A DNA stretch of 29,611 bases from Paraphysoderma sedebokerense (Eukaryota; Blastocladiomycota; Physodermatomycetes; Physodermatales; Physodermataceae), in assembly GCA_025602915.1 (NCBI GenBank), contig JAHLJZ010000143.1, positions 1 to 29,611 of the forward strand. The letters run 5' to 3'. Both the position numbers and the translations under genes were made by a program. Shown here in pieces: positions 24,068 to 29,611 of this stretch. The first letter of the stretch is position 1. Each line of letters begins with the position of its first letter. Below the pieces are notes generated by a model. It worked only from the letters and a program-made list of their open reading frames with translations. It made no database searches and was not told where the DNA came from.

Positions 24068-27000
24068 TTATGAAGCTTCTCCTTCCTCTTCCTCGGTCTC
24101 ATCGCCATTTCCATCTCCAACTGGACCTTGCACGACATCCTCATTAAACCAGTCAATGACTCGTTTAACCAGATCCATTATTGGGCCATCTGTACTCATA
24201 ACCATTCTTTTTTTCTTTGAAGTGTTGTACGGTCCTCTACGTTTCCTTTTCTTTCCGCTTTCTTGCATATTGTTGCCGCCAACTGCAGCGTCGTCGTCTT
24301 CAATATTGTCTTCGACATCACCTTCAACTTGAGATGGAATCGGTATTTCCTCGTTCAGAAATGTTACCAACTTATTCCATGACATCGTTTTACGGTTAAT
24401 ACCACCAATCTGCTCGACTTTGCGCCATAACTTTTCCATATACTTGTACATATCTTCTGTTTGACCCTGATAATACTTTCGAACGACTTCCATATGTTCC
24501 AAAATGGTAGCGAACCTCTTGAAGTACTTACTACGAGAATTTCCAACTCGCCAAGAGGGTCCGAACGTTTCTTCCAACCATCTGATCGAGGGACCTTGTA
24601 GGATGACTTTCTTACCCTTACGCATCTCTTCAAACTGTCTGCCATTTTTCCACACGCCCCACAAGTATCTGAAATCTGCATCCTGCATCGAACTAAACGG
24701 AGGTGGCCCGTAGGATTCCCACAACATGTCTTTATTCGCGACAAATTTAGGATTGAGGATGACGTCCCAGCCCGAGTCGGCAGCGAAACTAGATATTAAA
24801 TTCATGGGTAAGGTATCGTACGCCATGTATATCTTCGCTGGAGGCATTTTCTTGGAAGTGGCTGTTTGGATGCTACTTAGAGTTTGGTGCACTTTCTCTC
24901 GAGTCATGGAGGACTTGTCTTCGGGTGATGGGCTCTCAACCACGCCGTGAATTATCACGCCTTCTTCAGCGGAGGGGAGGGGAGAGTTGGAAGCTGTCGA
25001 TGCCGACGATAGCGGCGGTTGTGTCACCCCTCCTTCGGCGGTTGAAGTGACTGAGGGTTGCGGAGACGGTTGATTCTTACGCCGTCTAGGTGTGATGTTT
25101 GGCGTGAAGTTGAATGTACCTGGCGACGACGATGGTGATTTCTGGACGATTGGAATTCCACGGTCGTCGACTTGAAAATTCAATTTTGATTTCGACATGG
25201 GGCGATAAGGTTGTCGGCTTGCAGAGGGGGATTGATATGGTGAACGGTACTTGTTTGTGTTAGATGGTGTAGCAGCTAGCGGTGAATAAATTTGCGGTCT
25301 TCGATGTTGAGGAAAGGGTGAATCCTCGCAGAATTCTGCTTGTCCAGCAGTGGTTACCCCTGCGGTCGAATTAAAAATTAAGTTAGCCGGATTGATTATC
25401 CGATTTCAGCTCTCTTTTAGATACCGTTGAAGGTGAACCCCACCCTTCCCAGTAATAGTTCCAACATCTCTTGCTGCTTTCTTTGTCCCTCCCTGATATC
25501 GTTCAATCCTTGATTGAGCTCACTCCGCAAACACCTCAATTGATCATTCAGCTTTGTGAATCCCTTTTTAACGGCCTCGTCGTTGATCTGCACATCGTCC
25601 ACCGGCTCCGCCATCTTCGCCTGATACCAAGGTAGGTATTCCTCCTCGGCCCATTTTTGGACTTCGTTATCCCAGAATGGCAATTTAGAAAAGATGACGG
25701 ATTTGGGGTTTTTCTCCGCTTGATTCGTTTTCTTAAATATGATGGCCCCGCACTGGAGAGAGTTCGAATGAGACAAACAACCCTAGCCGAAAGGCAACGT
25801 TGTGCAGCAAATACATACGATAAATAGGATGGGGCGATAATCACGAAGCATTTGTAAAAAAAGCATCGTTCCACGACTTTCAGCTGGTTTCTTTTTTTCC
25901 AATTCTGTAAGAGCGCTATCAACAAACGGAAATGCTTTTTCCAGAATTCTCGTCGGAACGTACGCTCCGTCCAAATGCAATGGATAATATTTCTCATTCC
26001 TTCCGTATCCGGCGGAGGCTGTTACTTGCTGAAAGGAGAATATCAGCCGGGTATCGCGTCAGTGACAAGAATGGATAATGACAAATTATATAATTGAATT
26101 GAATAATTACCTCGAAAGGAACAGAATGAAGATAGTGGCCATTCATTATATTCGTGGCCCAATGCAAGCCGCGGGCAATTTGACCCTGGTCGACCCTATC
26201 AGTTATGTGAGTAATGTAGCACACGCAATGTATCCTCAATCGGGAATACGAATGTACCCTTTCTCCTCCAATTTCTGTGCTTGTCCAACCCGTCCGCCAT
26301 GTAATTTCTTCGTCGAGACGACATTGGCTATTTCGAATATCCTGTTAAACTGTTTACTTTGCGATTCACCTTTTATAGCCTTTTCAGGATCCCTGCCGAA
26401 AAGGATTTTGATACCGTAGAAGGTTTCATTGTCAAGCCAATTAATCTTATCGGTCACAGCAGATTTGTAATAATCCAGAATCATGTGGAGATGGAGAAGC
26501 ATCCAAAAGACAGGGCAAGTTATGGGATCCCTGTGTGGAATGAATACAGAATGTTTGGGCTTCGTGATCTGTTGATTCCTGTTAGAGGACTGCTGCATCA
26601 GTGCAAATTTACAAAACGGCTTACATCCTTCATCCATTTCGATTCAAGCATGATGGCCAACACTGCGTAGTCTATTTCCGTACGATCAGGGCTTCGAAGC
26701 GTGTACGGAAGGAACTGAATCATTCGCATTGCACGTAAATCGTCACTTCGATTGCCGGTGATATTGAGGTATATCCATGTGAAACAATCCCTTGTGACGC
26801 TCGGAACTGTTGGGATTTAAAGAATACTTTAGTACAACTTCAAACTGAAACTGTGCGCAGTCATTTCGCCACTTAGTACAAACATTGCCTCTTGTCCATG
26901 CAGGTGAAAAGAATCCGATTAATTTCATCGTCTGTGAGACGGGAATCCAAAATAGTGTTGCGGATAATATCCAGCGTCTTCGACCTTCCGTTAACAAATA

Positions 27001-28318
27001 ACTGTGAGTTGACTGAAAGGAAGAACGTCAAATTAACTCGACTTACGTCGCACGACGCTTCATGTCTTTGTACATGTAATTCTGCATAAAGGTTTGTATT
27101 GCATGCGTGTAAGGATTGGGGGAATTCGCCATCGCTTCTACTGTGTTGCTCTGTTGCTTCCACCATCGGACAACAGCGAAGACGGCTTTTTTAATGGATG
27201 ACTAGAACACGAAATAGTGAGCGAAAGTAAATAATATAATGAACGTAGAAACTTACATAACTATATAATTCAAATACCACTTTTTCGCCTATCTTCCTCT
27301 GAACCCTGTGCTCCTCTAAGTCTTTACAGTACGCAGCAAGCTTAAATTCTGTAACATATACATCGGCGAACTTGCGTTTCTGACAGAATCGAGTGAACTT
27401 CAACCGCTCATAAAATTGTGTTGATTTTCCCTTATCCCTTCGAACGGTTTCATAATCGTCATAGAAACTATTTTTCAATTCTTGCAATCTTTGTTCTCTC
27501 AAAATTTCTTTTTCTTCTTCACCCAGATTCTCGATTCCCTCATACCACCGATCTTCATCTGTCAAGTCAACGTAATTTTCGGCTTCAGTATCTTCTGTAT
27601 CAGGATCTGTGTCATCCTCTGAGGTTTCAAACTCTTCGTCTTCAGTTTCCCCTACTTGAAGATACTCCGGGTCATGTACTTTGTGGTTAAAGTCTTCGAC
27701 ATCCTCTCTGCACTGATCCATCAAGTCCGGGTCGTCAGCTTCATTCAATGTTTGAAATCCAGGTGAATTTAAGACGTCTCTGAGGGAGCCTTCGCCTTCT
27801 TCGAGTTGCTGCGAAGTGGTTACTGCATTGGAGGATGGCTTGGGTTCGAAAATCCGGAATGTAGTGGCCTTCTCGTAAGGAAGGGGTGAAATGTCCGTGG
27901 GAATATCCGATGAGTTGTCTGGAATGCAAGAAAAGCACACTCTAGCAGACGATTGCTCATGCTTCTCATAAACATGCCCGCAGAAACTGTGAACCGGTTT
28001 CAAACATTGCCAACAGAAGTATTTGTTCCCGGTGTATTGTTTTGTTTTGATCGTAGGGAATTCGCATTTGGAATTTGGGCAAGTGTACTCTCTTTCGTGA
28101 GGAGAAACATGCATCTCTTCGAAAGTTGCCTGCGCTCTCTGTATTTGGGCGATAGTTAAAGGTGGAAGTTCAACTGCCGCCGACTCAACAGTCATATCAC
28201 AATTCCTGAGCATTTTGCAGTGCTGATTTTCGTCAAAGTAGAAAGGCAAAACGAAAATGGAGTAGGGGCAGAAGCCGGTTTTTGAGCTGCCGCGTACTTC
28301 CTGAATTGAATTTTTCAA
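24068..28318 (-). CDS. Crypton/Ndc10-type tyrosine recombinase (copy 2)
   Basis: Identical in every frame to the copy at 18210-22460, shifted by 5,858. Exons: 28318-27257, 27201-27047, 26984-26884, 26806-26625, 26568-26258, 26195-26111, 26028-25819, 25752-25425 and 25359-24068. It has the same 1,241 residues and the same catalytic set (Arg459, His590, Arg593, Tyr625). The absence of even silent changes means the two copies have not diverged. They should be counted as one gene until long reads show otherwise. Confidence 0.8.
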
Positions 28319-28636
28319 GTTTAGGCTGCAGATTTGAGTGATTGCTCTCAGTATCCATTTAAAAAATGCACGTTCATCATCAGAACGTTTGAAATTTAAC
28401 CAAATAGGGGCTGGCGTTTCTGCTTAATTAATTGGTTGAGTATATTATGGACATTATCCATCCTGCATTAACAGAACGCGTCCAGTTACTAAATTCGATA
28501 TCAATCTTAAACGGCATTGGCCGAATCTAGATTAAATTACATTGATGCTAGTTGCTACTCAGTAGATAGCTGACATACAAAGATGTAAATTGGTCGTTTG
28601 CTTCTGATAATTTTGTCACTCAGGTCTCGTTGGTTC
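28319..28636. promoter_or_regulatory. Divergent promoter between recombinase and resolvase (copy 2)
   Basis: Copy of the 318-bp region described at 22461, including the ACGCGT hexamer at 28476-28481. Confidence 0.33.
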
Positions 28637-29611
28637 ATGTCCTTCTTTCAAGGCCGCCAAAAACGGGCAATGTCCGAAATCTCATACGATTCCGAAATTG
28701 AAATTGTCAATGTCAAAATATGCGTGAATCTCGTAAGCGATTCGGAAGAAGAAACCGACTGTGGTCAGGAAAGTACAGATAGAATTTGTGCGTCACCGTC
28801 TGCAGTTAAAACTTCTCAAAGTATCGGGGCGGCCGATTTGCCTAAAGAGATAAACGAAGTCCAGAAGTCTTCAAGGTATGCTACAGCGTAATTCATGCTT
28901 TCATCTAGAAACAGTGGAATCATTGTGTAGTTTTGAGTGCATTTCGGCTGACAACATAGAAGTTCAAAAGTGATTCATCGCTCTCCGATTCCCGCCGTCA
29001 CGTCGTCTGCTTCAAATTCTAATACGAAGCCGGATTTGCCTACTCTCCCAGAAAACCACAGCTCACACGACTCCAGCAGCATCTCCAACTGCCTTGTAAC
29101 TAAGCATGCCGGCGTCGACAGTGAGGAGCACCCGGATCTGCAATGTGAGCCCGGCCTAATGACAACCGAAAATACGGAGTTATGGTGATCATCTTCGTGT
29201 TCCAGTCTTAAGTTCTGTCTTGAATTTGCTCAACATATGTTTATCAAACTAATAGGGTGCGTTCGCTTGGAAAAGCTGAAATGCTTCGAATTTTATCCGA
29301 ATGCGGTCTTTCAAAGCGTTCCACAAAGATTGAGGCAGCTCGGGCTCTTTATAAAATTACGGGACCGTACAAGTACGCTGTAAGTATCGACATTGGTACG
29401 GTGAACTTCGCGTACACTACGTGCGACTTGCGAAAGGAAGCTATAATTGCATGGAAGAAAATCCGAATTGATGAAAAATTGAATCTCGAGAAGTACGCAG
29501 CGAAAATGAAGCATATAATTGACCAAATCGCTCCCGATGGTGAACTGGACGATATTATCTTTGTTGTGGAAACACAACCAACGAAAACAGATGTGCGCAG
29601 AACAGTTTTGG
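28637..29611 (+). CDS. Holliday-junction resolvase, cut by the window end (copy 2)
   Basis: Exons 28637-28875, 28960-29184 and 29256 to the window end repeat the first copy. The gene stops being visible one base into the Ala codon after the TVL triplet, exactly where copy 1 passes into the next unit. If this locus is real and continues normally, the missing C-terminal half with the remaining catalytic Asp residues should lie just beyond the window. Confidence 0.6.

Larger units (their letters stand above)
23754..29611 (+). repeat. Tandem repeat unit, copy 2 (5,858 bp), ends with the window
   Basis: A second head-to-tail copy with no difference that I could find. It is exactly one full unit long, and its last base is the last base of the window. 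Perfect identity together with this ending means either a very recent duplication or an assembly loop. Confidence 0.93.

Noticed and set aside
18210-28318. Two recombinase genes as true paralogues
   Set aside because: They show no difference in any frame or intron, so they are treated as one sequence seen twice, not as diverged paralogues.

Overview
The window is nuclear DNA from a fungus. Nearly every gene is cut by short GT-AG introns (mostly 56-90 nt, often with a CTAAC-like branch point), spacing is tight, and the proteins are fungal or generally eukaryotic: a proteinase-K-type subtilase, MCM5, a TANGO6/Rtp1 protein, a BRD8/Bdc1-type NuA4 subunit and a Crypton/Ndc10-type tyrosine recombinase. 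I cannot fix the phylum. An early-diverging fungus (Mucoromycota/Glomeromycotina) or an intron-rich basidiomycete would both fit.

Layout of the single-copy part (1-17895): a secreted subtilisin-like protease (minus, 558-1990, six exons); a large ankyrin-repeat protein with an unrecognised helical C-terminus (plus, 2596-6731); a complete 16-exon TANGO6/Rtp1 homologue (plus, 6857-10824); a complete 15-exon MCM5 (minus, 11218-14712); and a BRD8/Bdc1-like protein (plus, 15111-17634). MCM5 and the BRD8-like gene are divergent and share a promoter region holding three CACGTG palindromes. I joined exons by hand, requiring GT-AG ends, matching phase and family similarity. All these models close in frame.

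Repeated part (17896-29611): a unit of exactly 5,858 bp occurs twice, head to tail, with no difference that I could see. Each unit holds, from left to right, a probable Ty3/gypsy LTR fossil; a nine-exon, 1,241-residue tyrosine recombinase on the minus strand (N-terminal Cys cluster, acidic linker, Ndc10/Crypton-type catalytic domain with R, HxxR and Y in place, coiled coil, GCR1_C-like C-terminus); and, divergently on the plus strand, the 5' two-thirds of an RNase-H-fold Holliday-junction resolvase (Cce1/Ydc2 or poxvirus A22 type). The unit border cuts the resolvase gene.

The window stops on the last base of the second unit. This is what a contig end at an assembly-graph node would look like, so the copy number and the sequence beyond are uncertain. 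The most interesting biology is the head-to-head pairing of a recombinase that makes Holliday junctions with a resolvase that cuts them. The main caution is that the perfect tandem repeat may be partly or wholly an assembly product.
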